From contig NZ_QHJF01000003.1 of assembly GCF_003259225.1 (NCBI RefSeq), positions 1 to 64,000 on the forward strand: DNA of 64,000 bases, written 5' to 3'. Both the position numbers and the translations under genes were made by a program. The notes below the pieces were generated by a model that was not told the DNA's origin, did not search any database, and saw only the letters and a list, made by a program, of their open reading frames with translations. This DNA comes from Marinomonas arctica. Lineage in GTDB: Bacteria > Pseudomonadota > Gammaproteobacteria > Pseudomonadales > Marinomonadaceae. Below are positions 17,584 through 27,787 of the stretch, one piece after another (the first letter of the stretch is position 1; each line of letters starts with the position of its first letter).

Positions 17584-17856
17584 GTAATATCTTACTGTGA
17601 TAGCTGAGTTTTATGTTGAATCAATCAGATGGGACGAATTGCAAGAAAATAAGCTGGCTGGATACCACTAAATAAGACGCCATCATATTGTTTCGTAGTG
17701 AAAAAATGGCAAAACTACTGAACGTAATTGCATACGCCGTTAGACAAATTATCTATTCTATCGCTTTTCAAATAAAGTTAGATTAACCTAATAAAAATAC
17801 ACTGATGCCAATTCCTCTTACTAATTTTAAAAAGGAATACTTAAGGACTTAATGCA

Positions 17857-18603
17857 ATGTTCACTAAATTGACACCAATAAATAAAGAACAGCACGCTAA
17901 CTTAAAAGTGAAGACCATTGAAAGTTTCGATTTTGCCAGCAAATTTCATATCGCGTCGGTAATGGTGCATGAGTTTGTTAAGGCGGCATCGGTATATCCG
18001 ATTGTTTTTTTAGAAGACAAGTCTCAGGATGAATTTAAACCTGTTGCTTTACTTGGCCTAGATGAAGGCGAAAACCTGTTCATTGGTGAAGATGGCAAAT
18101 GGCAAGCATCTTACATTCCTGCGATCATTCGTCGCTACCCATTCGCTTTGGCTAAAAATCCCGATCAAGACAACTTTACGGTATGCATTGATGAAGACAG
18201 TAAGTATGTGGGCACAGAAGACGGTCAACCACTGTTCAATGATCAAGGGGAACCAACGGAAGTTATTGAAAATGTAAAACGCTATTTAGGCGAACTACAA
18301 CAAATGGAAGAGTTTACTAAAGCCTTTTGCCACTTTTTGACTGAGAACAACTTGTTCACGTCACTAAACATGCGTGTTAAAGCCGCCGATCAGATCAAAA
18401 ACGTTACCGGTTGCTACGTGATCAATGAAGAGCGTCTAAACAACCTTTCTGATAAAAAATTCCTTGAAATTAAAGAAAAGGGTTATTTAGCCCCGCTTTA
18501 TTCCCACCTTACTTCTCTTTATCAAATTGAGCGTCTAGCCTTGCTTAAACAAGGTTTCAGTGCCATTGAAACACCTCAGCAAGCAAAAAGTAGCCTGCAA
18601 TAA
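17857..18603 (+). CDS. SapC-family protein
   Basis: A 248-residue protein matching the SapC family (Pfam PF07277): N-terminal segment with a HEFVKAASVYPIVFLED strand, then DGKWQASYIPAIIRRYPFAL and a C-terminal QIERLALLKQ helix. The family is named for S-layer-associated genes of Campylobacter fetus, but its biochemical role is unsettled. No signal peptide or membrane segment is present. It follows the LicD-fusion gene by 273 bp, and no RNA gene or ORF stands out in that gap. A hairpin (AAGCCGT / ACGGCTT) about 30 bp after the stop codon probably terminates it. Confidence 0.8.
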   Translation: MFTKLTPINKEQHANLKVKTIESFDFASKFHIASVMVHEFVKAASVYPIVFLEDKSQDEFKPVALLGLDEGENLFIGEDGKWQASYIPAIIRRYPFALAKNPDQDNFTVCIDEDSKYVGTEDGQPLFNDQGEPTEVIENVKRYLGELQQMEEFTKAFCHFLTENNLFTSLNMRVKAADQIKNVTGCYVINEERLNNLSDKKFLEIKEKGYLAPLYSHLTSLYQIERLALLKQGFSAIETPQQAKSSLQ

Positions 18604-18720
18604 GCTAACGTCTCCTATATTAGAGTTCATAAAAGCCGTTTCAAATGTCTATTTAAGACGGCTTCTGTTTATGAGGACTGAAAAAACAAACGACAGACTA
18701 AGCCTTCTACAGTAAACAGC

Positions 18721-18844
18721 AAACCTCACATCGAAGCTTGGTTTGTGTTACCGGATTACCAACGAAAAAAGCGCCAACCCTCACAAAAAACTTAGCTTTA
18801 ACGAAATAAAACGCGTGGTGTGTTTGCTGAAACCTTTGGCGTAA
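18721..18844 (+). pseudogene. Decayed AAC(6')-like acetyltransferase fragment
   Basis: About 124 bp match the 3' part of the acetyltransferase gene at 15.75-15.97 kb. The first frame reads PHIEAWFVLPDYQ. After an internal deletion that shifts frame, NEKSANPHKKLSFNEIKRV and the family's terminal VVCLLK follow, ending in TAA at 18842-18844. The cofactor-binding loop is lost, so this is a dead remnant. It lies between SapC and a minus-strand terminator in a 308-bp gap that is otherwise empty. Confidence 0.8.
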
Positions 18845-18847
18845 AAA

Positions 18848-18878
18848 ACAAAACCCCAGCGGTTAACTGAGGTTTTGA
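18848..18878 (-). terminator. Terminator of the Aap/oxidase operon
   Basis: On the minus strand the stem AAAACCTCAG / CTGGGGTTTT, with one mismatch and a TTAACCG loop, is followed by GTTTTTTAC, 34 bp after the oxidoreductase stop. It would end the five-gene operon that starts at 24.8 kb. Confidence 0.8.
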
Positions 18879-18911
18879 GAGGTTAAAATCAGGCGTTTCT
18901 AACGAATGCGA

Positions 18912-20222
18912 CTACCAACCGCGACGGTCGGCGAAGTCGTGCCATTTCATGATCATTGGCAAAAACCAAGGTTTCCCGGTGTAAAGCGGACGTGTATTGA
19001 ACGGAAACTGGTCGAAAGACGTTTTTCCTTCCGCTTGATTCAACACCTGTTGGGCGATTTTACGACCAAAATAATTCGCACGGCCCACACCCGAACCGCA
19101 ATATCCCATGGCATAGTGCATGTCGTCCATCTTGCCAATGTGTGGCACATGGTCAAAAGTATACGCCACATAACCTGACCAAGCGTAATCAATTTTCGCA
19201 TCTTCCAACTGAGGAAAAGTGCGAATCATAAAGTCTTGCAGGTATTTTGAATACAGCTGTGGCTGATCGCCACGGCCAAAGGCACGACCACCGAACAAGA
19301 TGCGTTTGCCGTCTGGTGAGGGTCGATAATAGGCCACCAAACGCTCAGTACCGCCATGAGCACGTAATTTCGGGCTCACAGAACGAATCACAGATTCAGG
19401 CAACTCCTCGGTGGCAATCATCGCGGAACGAATCGGAATCACACGACGTTTGAATTTATCAAACTCGCCGCCAGTGTAACCATTTGTCGCAATAATGACT
19501 TGATCGGCATCGATCTTGCCCCCATCGTATGTCACTGTGTGGCGATTACCTTGTTTATTGATGCCTCGAACCTTGGTGTGTTCTAGCATGAATACACCCG
19601 CTTGCTGAGCGATATGACACAATCCGCGGTGTAACTTAGCGGGCTGTAAGGTACCGTCGGTCGGGTAGATTACCCCACCGTAATAGGCATTAGAGCCTAC
19701 CTCGTCAAATTGATCCTGACGACTCACCGCAATCGCTGGAAAATCCACGACTTTCGCCAATTCTTCCGCTTGTTCGATCAAACCTGCGTAGTGACTCGGA
19801 TGACTGGCCCCACGAAAACGACCACACAAGGACAAATCACAATCAATCTGCTCTTCTTTGATAAAGTCCACCAGCCAATTAAACGCCACCAGACTCTCTC
19901 GAATGGTCGAATGCACATTGTCTCGACCGTATTGTCGCTCCAGACCGTCGACGCCTAATTTACTAAAACTCGGCCCAAGCAAACCACCATTTCGACAACT
20001 TGCGCCTTCACCTAAACGCCCCGCTTCCAGCAAAACCACGTTGAGTCCCGCTCGTGCCAAGGTAATGGCCGCAGAGATACCCGTAAAGCCACCACCGACA
20101 ATCACCACGTCGGCTTTTTGTGGGAGTTCAAAGCGAGCATTTGAGTGAATCTTGCTTGCCAAAGACGTATCGGCCAACCAAAAAGGCATGTTGGTGTACG
20201 TCGATCTGTTTTTTGCCAACAT
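18912..20222 (-). CDS. FAD-dependent amine/amino-acid oxidase (DAO family, PuuB-like)
   Basis: A 436-residue DAO-family flavoprotein. The FAD-binding GxGxxG appears as VVIVGGGFTGISAA at about 40-53, followed by LLEAGRLGEGASCRNGG. A C-terminal FAD block (YTFDHVPHIGKMDD and GYCGSGVGRANYFG) closes the fold. The arrangement is that of gamma-glutamylputrescine oxidase and similar cytoplasmic oxidases that release ammonia, an aldehyde or keto product and peroxide. It is the last gene of the operon headed by an Aap-type transporter and probably oxidises the imported compound. The exact substrate is unknown. Start ATG 20222 follows GGAA by 10 nt. Confidence 0.82.
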   Translation of the reverse strand: MLAKNRSTYTNMPFWLADTSLASKIHSNARFELPQKADVVIVGGGFTGISAAITLARAGLNVVLLEAGRLGEGASCRNGGLLGPSFSKLGVDGLERQYGRDNVHSTIRESLVAFNWLVDFIKEEQIDCDLSLCGRFRGASHPSHYAGLIEQAEELAKVVDFPAIAVSRQDQFDEVGSNAYYGGVIYPTDGTLQPAKLHRGLCHIAQQAGVFMLEHTKVRGINKQGNRHTVTYDGGKIDADQVIIATNGYTGGEFDKFKRRVIPIRSAMIATEELPESVIRSVSPKLRAHGGTERLVAYYRPSPDGKRILFGGRAFGRGDQPQLYSKYLQDFMIRTFPQLEDAKIDYAWSGYVAYTFDHVPHIGKMDDMHYAMGYCGSGVGRANYFGRKIAQQVLNQAEGKTSFDQFPFNTRPLYTGKPWFLPMIMKWHDFADRRGW

Positions 20223-20324
20223 ATCGATTTCATTCCATAAAATAAGGGTAAGTTCGTATTTTTTCTTTAACCGCCAAGCTCAATCTTTGAACGATGTCGC
20301 GAGCGCTGCCATCGTTCAAAGATT

Positions 20325-21095
20325 TCAGAGAACGTGTTGTAAAAACTCTTTCGTCCTATCCCACTGGGGATTGACTAACACCTGCTCCGGTGGCCCAACT
20401 TCGATGATTTCACCATCGGCCATGAACACCACACGATCGGCTACTTGTTTGGCAAACTGCATTTCATGAGTAACGCACACCATGGTCATGCCGGTTTTAG
20501 CAAGGTCAATCATCACGTCCAAGACTTCCTTGACCATTTCTGGATCTAACGCAGAGGTTGGCTCGTCGAACAACATGATTTTGGGCTCCATGGCGAGAGA
20601 TCGAGAAATCGCCACACGCTGTTGTTGGCCACCGGATAATTGCCCCGGATAACGGGTCGCCAATTGCGCAATACCCACCCGATCCAATAAACGCATTGCC
20701 ATTTTGTCAGCGTCACGCTCTGACATCTTGCGCAGCCAAGTGAGACCTAAAGTACAGTTCTGCAAAACAGTAAGGTGAGGAAATAAGTTAAAGTTCTGAA
20801 ACACCATACCCATGGTTTGGTGAATGATTTTATGGCTTTGACGATCCCGAGAAAGCGGCTGACCAAACACGGAAACCACGCCTTCTTGGTAATCTTCTAA
20901 ATGATTCAAGGAGCGAATCAGGGTCGATTTACCTGAGCCAGACGGCCCACACACCACCATAATTTCGCCTTCACTAATATCCAGAGAAACGTCTTTTAAG
21001 ACATGATGGTCTCCGTACCATTTATTTAGCTTGTCGATTTTAATCGCTGTGTTTGTGGTATTTTTTGTAGCCAAATGGCCTGATGACGTCATCAT
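20325..21095 (-). CDS. aapP: Amino-acid ABC transporter ATPase (AapP-like)
   Basis: A 256-residue ABC ATPase with Walker [10 protein letters not shown], the signature LSGGQQQR, Walker [13 protein letters not shown] and the switch His in CVTHEM, all intact. The ATG at 21095 shares its A with the stop codon of the upstream permease (TAATG) and has AAAGGTGG just before it, so the longer upstream start is rejected. This is the polar/general amino-acid class (GlnQ/AapP). It pairs with the two permeases and binding protein of the same operon. Confidence 0.88.
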   Translation of the reverse strand: MMTSSGHLATKNTTNTAIKIDKLNKWYGDHHVLKDVSLDISEGEIMVVCGPSGSGKSTLIRSLNHLEDYQEGVVSVFGQPLSRDRQSHKIIHQTMGMVFQNFNLFPHLTVLQNCTLGLTWLRKMSERDADKMAMRLLDRVGIAQLATRYPGQLSGGQQQRVAISRSLAMEPKIMLFDEPTSALDPEMVKEVLDVMIDLAKTGMTMVCVTHEMQFAKQVADRVVFMADGEIIEVGPPEQVLVNPQWDRTKEFLQHVL

Positions 21096-22453
21096 TAGCG
21101 ATCCACCTTTAAACGTTTTTCTAGGGTCAAACTGTATTGAGACATGCTGTAGCAAAAAAGAAAGAAGAGTACGGAAATCATCACCAAAGGTTCGGTGTGC
21201 ATGCCCACCCAGTCTTTGTCATTGGCAATGTTGCGCGCCATCAACATAATGTCGAACAAACCAATGATGGAAACCAAGGTCGTGTCTTTCAACAAACTGA
21301 TAAACGACGTCATGATGTTTGGAATCATCATTCGAAGCGCCTGCGGCAGAATAATCAGCGCCATGGTATGCAGATAACCTAAGCCAAGCGTTGCGGCGGC
21401 TTCGTACTGACCTTTGGGAATGGCCTGCAAACCACCACGGATGTTTTCCGCCATATACGCACCAGCAAAGATACACACCGCCACCAGCACCTGCGCAAGC
21501 TTGTTGAATTCCACATCCGCGGGTAAAAAGATAGGCAACAGAGTCACGGCCATAAACAAGACAGTGATCAAGGGCACAGAGCGCACTAATTCAATCACCG
21601 TCATCGACAACCAATGAATCACGGGCAACTTAGAACGACGGCCAAGCGCTAATACCACGCCAATAGGAATCGCCATGGTGATAGCAAAACTGGCGATAAT
21701 AAACGTCAAAAACAAACCGCCCCAACGTTCAATGGCCACCGGCTCCAGCGATACTTGATTCAGTACCAAAGCCATCACCAGCGCGATAAGCAACCACACA
21801 GCCACAAAGCTCAATAGATGAATTCTTCGCTCTACGAAGCGTGATACCAGCGGTACGAACAGTTCGTTTAGCCCTTTTTTACCCAATGCTGACAAGATCC
21901 AGTTGACGTAGATAATGGTTAGAAAAGCCAAGGCAAGGCAGGTCATCACGCCATGTATCCAGCCCAACTCCGCGCCAAAACGACCACCTAAGAAAAGATA
22001 CGCCCCAACAAAAGGATACAGGCCGATCCAAGACAATAAGATGACGTTACGCAAAGGTATACGCTTAGACATCAGCGGCAATAACCACACCAAACCAAGC
22101 AATACGCCAACATTGACCCGCCATTGCTCGTCCACCGGAAAACGCCCATAAATTAAGCCATTAAACCAGCTAATAACCCCCGCCCAACAGGCACCGTCTG
22201 GACTGATATCCATACATTGACGACGATTATCCGCAATAAATACGGCGTTAAACACGGCCCAATCCAACACGTGTTTCACTAAATAAAACAGCACAGCGAC
22301 CACACACAAGGTCAACACACTGTTGCCGATACTGTTAAAACAACGCTGACGAATGGTACCGAAAATGCCACTTTTACTTTGACGTGGCGGACGCGGTGGC
22401 GTCGGAATAAATTGCTTTAAAGCGGGTGGATTTTTCACGTTTAGATCGTCCAT
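21095..22453 (-). CDS. aapM: Amino-acid ABC transporter permease (AapM-like)
   Basis: A 452-residue inner-membrane permease of the His/Glu/Gln class. It has a long N-terminal part with several extra helices, as in AapM/BztC (about 380-450 residues). The C-terminal half carries the ABC permease coupling loop ([24 protein letters not shown]). Its first codon follows immediately on the stop of the upstream permease and its stop overlaps the ATPase start, so expression of the pair is tightly coupled. With the other Aap genes it would import L-amino acids. Confidence 0.87.
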   Translation of the reverse strand: MDDLNVKNPPALKQFIPTPPRPPRQSKSGIFGTIRQRCFNSIGNSVLTLCVVAVLFYLVKHVLDWAVFNAVFIADNRRQCMDISPDGACWAGVISWFNGLIYGRFPVDEQWRVNVGVLLGLVWLLPLMSKRIPLRNVILLSWIGLYPFVGAYLFLGGRFGAELGWIHGVMTCLALAFLTIIYVNWILSALGKKGLNELFVPLVSRFVERRIHLLSFVAVWLLIALVMALVLNQVSLEPVAIERWGGLFLTFIIASFAITMAIPIGVVLALGRRSKLPVIHWLSMTVIELVRSVPLITVLFMAVTLLPIFLPADVEFNKLAQVLVAVCIFAGAYMAENIRGGLQAIPKGQYEAAATLGLGYLHTMALIILPQALRMMIPNIMTSFISLLKDTTLVSIIGLFDIMLMARNIANDKDWVGMHTEPLVMISVLFFLFCYSMSQYSLTLEKRLKVDR

Positions 22454-23686
22454 TTATCGCACCTTATACTGCACGCTGTCGTTGTACTTGTTGAGCAAGT
22501 AAGAGATCAGCAAACTGATGAAGATATAGAACCCCATGACCATAAAGATGATCTCGATGGCACGGCCGGTTTGGTTCATCGACGTTTGCATAAACACCGA
22601 CACCAATTCAGGAAAGCCAATCGCCACCGCAAGCGAAGAATCTTTCACACTGGTCAACCAAGAATTGGTCATCGGCGGAATAATGGATCGAATGGCCTGC
22701 GGAATTAAAATCAGACGCAATGACTGAACACGAGAGAAACCAATGGTAAAAGCGGCTTCGTGTTGTCCTCTGTCGATAGATTGCATACCGGCACGCACGG
22801 TTTCAGCAATCGCCGCAGATCGATACACCGTCATGGCCACAAACGCCGCCCCAAATGACGCCGGAAGATAAGCTCCCCCGCTGAAATTAAAACCTTGCAG
22901 ACTCGGCACAGACAGAGTCATTGCATTCACAAAGAACCAGAGTACCCAGCCAGCCAGCAATGCCCAAACGACTAGGCCAATATAGAACCCACTGGAACGA
23001 GAACCAGACAAAGCGTAGTACGGCTTAGACCAACGCAACAACCCATAAAGCAACAGGATCAAGCCAGCAACAAGGGCAAGAACCCATCCCCATGACACGG
23101 CACTTTGTAAGGTCGTCACATACAAGCCACGGTTATTCAAAAAAAACCATTCGCCTAGGTGATAACTTTCTCGCGGCGCAGGCAAGGTAGAAAACACCAC
23201 GGTAAACCAAAAAATAATTTGGATTAACAAGGGCACATTACGTACGATTTCCACGTACCAACGAGCCAATTGAGACACCAAGGGATTCTCAGACAAACGT
23301 AAAATGCCCACCAAGGTGCCAATCAGAGTACCGACAACAATCACGCAAAAAGACAATATCAAGGTATTCACAATACCGACGAAAAACACGCGCCAATAAC
23401 TCATACTGGGATCGTAAGGAATGAGGCTCCAACTAATGTTGAATCCTGCGGTCACTTGTAAAAAGTCAAAGCCAAACGTCATGCCCAAACGGTTTAAATT
23501 TTCACTGGCATTGGCAAATAAAAACCATAGGCCGAATAACGCTAACATCAAGACAAATGCTTGTAGGATGACCGCTCTGCTTGCATCACTATTAAGCAGA
23601 GACCGTCTTTTTTGTGTCGCAGACGAAGGCAAGCCAGCGCCCTTCACGGGACTTTTTTGTGACTTGCTCGTAGAAGACTGAATCAT
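22454..23686 (-). CDS. aapQ: Amino-acid ABC transporter permease (AapQ-like)
   Basis: A 410-residue permease. After a polar N-terminal tail (SSTSKSQKSPVKGAG) come about eight membrane helices and the coupling loop EAAFTIGFSRVQSLRLILIPQA. The extended length and the LSENPLVSQLARWYVEIVRNVPLLIQI block are typical of AapQ. The ATG at 23686 is chosen because the only longer start is a TTG with no ribosome-binding site; the ATG has only a weak one itself. It abuts AapM with no intergenic base and follows the binding protein gene by 110 bp. Confidence 0.85.
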   Translation of the reverse strand: MIQSSTSKSQKSPVKGAGLPSSATQKRRSLLNSDASRAVILQAFVLMLALFGLWFLFANASENLNRLGMTFGFDFLQVTAGFNISWSLIPYDPSMSYWRVFFVGIVNTLILSFCVIVVGTLIGTLVGILRLSENPLVSQLARWYVEIVRNVPLLIQIIFWFTVVFSTLPAPRESYHLGEWFFLNNRGLYVTTLQSAVSWGWVLALVAGLILLLYGLLRWSKPYYALSGSRSSGFYIGLVVWALLAGWVLWFFVNAMTLSVPSLQGFNFSGGAYLPASFGAAFVAMTVYRSAAIAETVRAGMQSIDRGQHEAAFTIGFSRVQSLRLILIPQAIRSIIPPMTNSWLTSVKDSSLAVAIGFPELVSVFMQTSMNQTGRAIEIIFMVMGFYIFISLLISYLLNKYNDSVQYKVR

Positions 23687-23796
23687 ATCGATATACCGAA
23701 CGAAGAAAGAAAACCAAAACCGCAATAGATAGGCAAACGCCTAGCTATTACGATATTTAGAAACCCTTACACCCAATAACGTGTCGCCATCAGGTG

Positions 23797-24828
23797 TTAA
23801 CGGAAAGATTTTGCGTACATCATTCCGCCGTCAGTCCACAATGCGTTCAGAGTACCGTCACGGTCCAGACCCAACACACTGTTTACCCCCACGTTACGTT
23901 CGTAGACTTCACCGTAATTACCGACGTTTTTAATCACTTGATAAGCCCAATCTTGCGGCAAACCTAGACCAACATGCAGGTCGCCTTCAACGCCAAGCAA
24001 GCGACGAACCACAGGGCTTTGACTGTCCGCACGCATCTGTTCAACGTTTTGTGAGTTCACACCAAACTCTTCTGCCGCCACCATGGCAGCAAAGGTCCAC
24101 TTCACTACATTCGCCCATTCACTGTCATTTTGCTTCACCGCGAAAGACAGGGCTTCTTTGGAAATGGTTTCAGGTAAAATGACATAATCGCTTGGGTTAG
24201 GTGCGGCAGAACGCTGCGCCGCCAAACCGGATTTGTCATTGGTCAAAGCGTCGCAGTTGTTGTTAAAAAAAGCCGTGTTGCGCACAGAAGAGTCATCAAA
24301 CACGACGGTTTTGATGTCTAAATCGTTCGCACGGCTGTAATCGGCGATGTTGAGTTCACTCGACGTTCCGGTCAGTACACACACCGTCGCGCCTTTTAAT
24401 TCTTTGACGGATTTCACGCCCAAATCTTTGCGCACCATAAAGCCTTGGCCGTCATAAAAATACGTATCTAAGAAATCCAAGCCTTGCTGCGTATCACGGG
24501 ACAAGGTCCACGTCATACCTTTTGATAAAATATCACCTTGACCACTCTTGATAGAGGTAAAACTTTGCGCCCATTGCACGGGCAGAAATGTCACTTTAGA
24601 GGCATCACCAAACACAGCAGAAGCCACGCCACGACACATATCAATGTCCATGCCTTGCCATTCGCCCGCTTTGTTTAGGCTATAAAAACCGGGGAAAGAG
24701 TTACCGATGACACAGTTCACATAACCGCGGTCTTTGACCGCACTTAACGTTGACGCGCTTTCATCGGCATAGCTGTTTGCGGCTAGAAGCGTGGTCGTTG
24801 CAGCTAATGCTAGAGAAAATTTTTTCAT
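23797..24828 (-). CDS. aapJ: General L-amino-acid binding protein (AapJ-like)
   Basis: A 343-residue periplasmic binding protein with a Sec signal peptide (KKFSLALAATTTLLAANSYA). The mature domain matches family 3 amino-acid-binding proteins of the Aap/Bzt type: GNSFPGFYSLNKAGEWQGMD, IDMCRGVASAVFGDASKV, TWTLSRDTQQGLDF and the DYVILPETISKEALSFAV region. It opens the operon, with the LysR gene diverging 200 bp away. The paired cysteines expected in the family are present. Confidence 0.88.
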   Translation of the reverse strand: MKKFSLALAATTTLLAANSYADESASTLSAVKDRGYVNCVIGNSFPGFYSLNKAGEWQGMDIDMCRGVASAVFGDASKVTFLPVQWAQSFTSIKSGQGDILSKGMTWTLSRDTQQGLDFLDTYFYDGQGFMVRKDLGVKSVKELKGATVCVLTGTSSELNIADYSRANDLDIKTVVFDDSSVRNTAFFNNNCDALTNDKSGLAAQRSAAPNPSDYVILPETISKEALSFAVKQNDSEWANVVKWTFAAMVAAEEFGVNSQNVEQMRADSQSPVVRRLLGVEGDLHVGLGLPQDWAYQVIKNVGNYGEVYERNVGVNSVLGLDRDGTLNALWTDGGMMYAKSFR

Positions 24829-25029
24829 TGTTCGTTCCTTTTATAATGCTGTTGATTTTGTGATTTCTTTTTATTCGAACTCATTTTTATTATGAATCGA
24901 GTCCGCGACCCCATCGTTTTATTAAATCTTTTGATGCAGATCAAACAACTAACCGTTACGATCTTATGTGAAGATTTTTTATAATCACACTGAATATTTT
25001 TAATAGTCTAATAACTTTAGGTTATGCCG

Positions 25030-25938
25030 ATGAACATCAATAAATTGCGTATCTTTCACGAAGTCTTTGTCACTGGCAGCATCACTCGAGCCGCAGAGCG
25101 CAGCTATGTCAGCCAACCGGCTGCGAGCAAAATGCTGGCCAATTTTGAGGATGAAATAGGTTACAAACTCTTTGTGCGCAATAACGGTAAACTGATCCCA
25201 ACCGACGAAGCTCTTTACTTACACGAAGAAGTGTACGGTTTATTACAAGGAGTGAACCACTTAGAAGACAGTATCAAGAGCGCGAAAAACAGCAAAACCG
25301 GCCGCTTGCGCATTGCCACTATTTTTGGCCCATCCTATCAGTTTTTACCCGAACTGATTGCCGAATACATGAGAGCGAATCCCGGCGTAGACGTGAGCTT
25401 ACACCTTTCTGGTTGTTCGGCGATTCGACAAGGTATTGCCTCGGGGCAATATCAAATTGGCTTAGTCGATAAAGCCCAAAGCTCCTCGAAACACGATTCC
25501 GTCGCCTTTGATCTCGCCTGTTATTGCGCCGTTCCCAAAGACCATCCAGCAGCCCAGTTAGACATTATCCATCCTCATGATTTACAAGGATTAAACTGGA
25601 TCACACTCGATTCTGAAAACGCCACCACCAAAGCGCTAAAACGCCTTTATGCAGAAAATGGGCTGCCTTTTAACCGCACACTCGAAGTGCATACCACCAT
25701 TCACGGACTCTCTTTTGTGAACCTAGGCATGGGCGCCACTCTTGTCGACATTTTAAATTTCCGCTACTTTGACAAAGTCTTCCAATTGCCCAACGTCGTC
25801 TTAAAACCCTTCGCCCCCAATATTGTTGAACCGCTCGAAGTGCTGACCTCTAACTTAAGCCCACTCTCAGGCCTCGCCAAAGAATTTTACGATACCCTGA
25901 TCAACAAACTGGAGAAACAAACACGATTGGACAAATAA
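25030..25938 (+). CDS. LysR-family regulator of the Aap operon
   Basis: A 302-residue LysR-type regulator: winged-helix HTH at about 5-62 (RAAERSYVSQPAASKMLANF) followed by a type-2 periplasmic-binding-like effector domain. The ATG at 25030 is preferred because AGG lies 8 nt upstream; an ATG 6 bases earlier would leave only 2 nt. It is transcribed away from the Aap-oxidase operon across a 200-bp AT-rich gap, the usual layout for a LysR protein controlling its neighbours in response to the substrate. The inducer is unknown. Confidence 0.83.
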   Translation: MNINKLRIFHEVFVTGSITRAAERSYVSQPAASKMLANFEDEIGYKLFVRNNGKLIPTDEALYLHEEVYGLLQGVNHLEDSIKSAKNSKTGRLRIATIFGPSYQFLPELIAEYMRANPGVDVSLHLSGCSAIRQGIASGQYQIGLVDKAQSSSKHDSVAFDLACYCAVPKDHPAAQLDIIHPHDLQGLNWITLDSENATTKALKRLYAENGLPFNRTLEVHTTIHGLSFVNLGMGATLVDILNFRYFDKVFQLPNVVLKPFAPNIVEPLEVLTSNLSPLSGLAKEFYDTLINKLEKQTRLDK

Positions 25939-26020
25939 CACTCGCTGCAATTTCACCTTGTGAATGGTCATAAATTGACCTACCTTGTAATAAATTAGCA
26001 AATAAAAAGGAGGCGCTACC

Positions 26021-27175
26021 ATGCGTTTTCTACTATTACTCGTTTTTACTTCGCTCTTAAGCGCTTGCTCCAGTAATCAGCTCAATGTTGTCGATAGCCT
26101 CACCTCATCAGCCCAAAACGATGGTGTGGGGATGAACCCCAGCAGATGGTTTGTGAAAGGCCACCCGTTGCAAACCACTTATGTGTCTTTAAATGGGCAA
26201 CTTGGACTAAAAGCAGGCCAAGTGTGTGTCGCGAGCAGTTATCGATCCCCATTTAAAACAAATTGTTTAAATGAACTTGGTTACTCACCGTCCACAAAAA
26301 AAGACACTATCCTAGAACGCAAGGGCAAGCTCTACCGAGAATACTATTCTGCCCACATGACTGATTTTGATAACGCAAATAAAAGCACAGACACGAATCC
26401 TCTTTATAGGTTTATTAAAGCAGTGAGCGATGAGAAATTACTTTCTGCGAGCTTTGTAAAAGCCAATATAAACTATTTATCCTGTCTTATAGAGCACAGC
26501 AAGGGAATGGATGCTGGCAGCTTATCAGCGGTGGATAAACAAAACGCCTTGGCGGCTTGCGCTGCTGAAAACACACTAAAAGATCAAGCGCTTACAGCAC
26601 TGAATGAAGCCAGACTTAAAGTCGATACATTGGCTATCGCTCCGAATCGCATGGTTTATAACTGGGCGGAAAATACGGAATGGGAAAATGGCGTCGTCAT
26701 TCAATCCGAAACAAACTCAGCCAATATGAGTTCTAAGAAAAACGCTTCCGGCTATACCGTCGTAAATGGTTTGGTACTAGAACGCTATCAAATGTCTTGC
26801 TCTGAACTGCAAACTCTTAAAGAACGTGAGGATGCCAAACGACTAAAAATCGTCACCATGACACTTGCCGCAGAAGAGCTGTATTACAATGCGAACGAAG
26901 AAACTAGCCTATCTTTAAATGCGGCCTTTTCTTTCACCGACGACGGCCTAAAAATGCTTAAAGCAGTATTAAACCAAGACCCAAAAGACCTAAAATTAGA
27001 CATTCAAACCACCATCAACACCAGCAGTTCCATCGCTTCGAAAGGGTATTTGACCGCACCGGTTATCACCCTTACCAAATATGACAATATTATTCCATCT
27101 AACCAAGACACCTTTAAGCCTGGCCTTACTTATTATGCTGTATTATCAGACGTTGGCACTCTCGCCTGTGATTAG
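26021..27175 (+). CDS. Hypothetical lipoprotein
   Basis: A 384-residue lipoprotein with signal peptide MRFLLLLVFTSLLSAC; the lipobox ends at Cys16. A strong AAGGAGG precedes the ATG. The mature part is mainly helical in the middle (about 130-205) with several cysteines (CLIEH, AACAAEN, MSCSEL, TLACD), and a beta-rich C-terminal third (NEETSLSLNAAFSFTDDG). I recognise no family. It could be an outer-membrane assembly or phosphate-related lipoprotein; nothing supports a choice. It is 8 bp upstream of tag and may share its transcript. Confidence 0.65.
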   Translation: MRFLLLLVFTSLLSACSSNQLNVVDSLTSSAQNDGVGMNPSRWFVKGHPLQTTYVSLNGQLGLKAGQVCVASSYRSPFKTNCLNELGYSPSTKKDTILERKGKLYREYYSAHMTDFDNANKSTDTNPLYRFIKAVSDEKLLSASFVKANINYLSCLIEHSKGMDAGSLSAVDKQNALAACAAENTLKDQALTALNEARLKVDTLAIAPNRMVYNWAENTEWENGVVIQSETNSANMSSKKNASGYTVVNGLVLERYQMSCSELQTLKEREDAKRLKIVTMTLAAEELYYNANEETSLSLNAAFSFTDDGLKMLKAVLNQDPKDLKLDIQTTINTSSSIASKGYLTAPVITLTKYDNIIPSNQDTFKPGLTYYAVLSDVGTLACD

Positions 27176-27183
27176 TACCAATT

Positions 27184-27786
27184 ATGACGTTAAAAACATC
27201 CAAACAGCATCAAACCCGCTGCGCGTGGGCCAGTTCTGCGCCAGACTTTCCTGAATACCATGATCACGAATGGGGCTTTCCGGTTAGTAACGACCAGCGA
27301 TTATTTGAAAAGCTGTGTCTAGAGACTTTTCAGTCTGGACTAAGCTGGCGCACCATTTTAAGCAAACGTGACCATTTTCGTCTCGCTTTTCACCACTTTG
27401 ATTTTCATAAAGTGGCTCAATTTGGTGAAGAAGATGTAGCTAAATTACTGGATAACAAAGGCATAGTGCGGAATAAACGCAAAATCCTCGCCGTGATTAA
27501 CAACGCCAAACGCGCCCTAGAAATGGTCGAACAAGAAGGATCGTTAGCCACCTTCATCTGGCGCTACGAACCTGATGAAAACACCCTACCACCGCCCGAG
27601 ACCCAAACCACCTGCGTGGAATCCATTGCCCTTTCTAAAGAACTCAAAAAACGCGGCTGGCAATTCGTCGGCCCAACCACCATGTACGCCTTCATGCAAT
27701 CCATGGGACTCATCAACGACCATGCGGAAAACTGTTTTATGCGGGAAGAAATTGATCAGGCGAGGAAGGGGTTTGAGAGGCCGTAA
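27184..27786 (+). CDS. tag: DNA-3-methyladenine glycosylase I
   Basis: A 200-residue Tag protein with the family blocks RCAWASSAPDFPEYHDHEWG, LFEKLCLETFQSGLSWRTIL and KRDHFRLAFHHFDF, and the C-terminal zinc site GPTTMYAFMQSMGLINDHAENC with His and Cys ligands. It removes 3-methyladenine from alkylated DNA by hydrolysis of the N-glycosidic bond. The last 90 bp of this gene recur twice downstream (28.2 and 34.1 kb) as incomplete copies, marking a hot spot for inserted accessory genes. The copy here is intact with the tail MREEIDQARKGFERP. Confidence 0.92.
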   Translation: MTLKTSKQHQTRCAWASSAPDFPEYHDHEWGFPVSNDQRLFEKLCLETFQSGLSWRTILSKRDHFRLAFHHFDFHKVAQFGEEDVAKLLDNKGIVRNKRKILAVINNAKRALEMVEQEGSLATFIWRYEPDENTLPPPETQTTCVESIALSKELKKRGWQFVGPTTMYAFMQSMGLINDHAENCFMREEIDQARKGFERP

Positions 27787-27787
27787 A

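Noticed and set aside
25024-25029. ATG at 25024 as LysR start
   Set aside because: The AGG motif would be only 2 nt away; the ATG at 25030 gives proper spacing.
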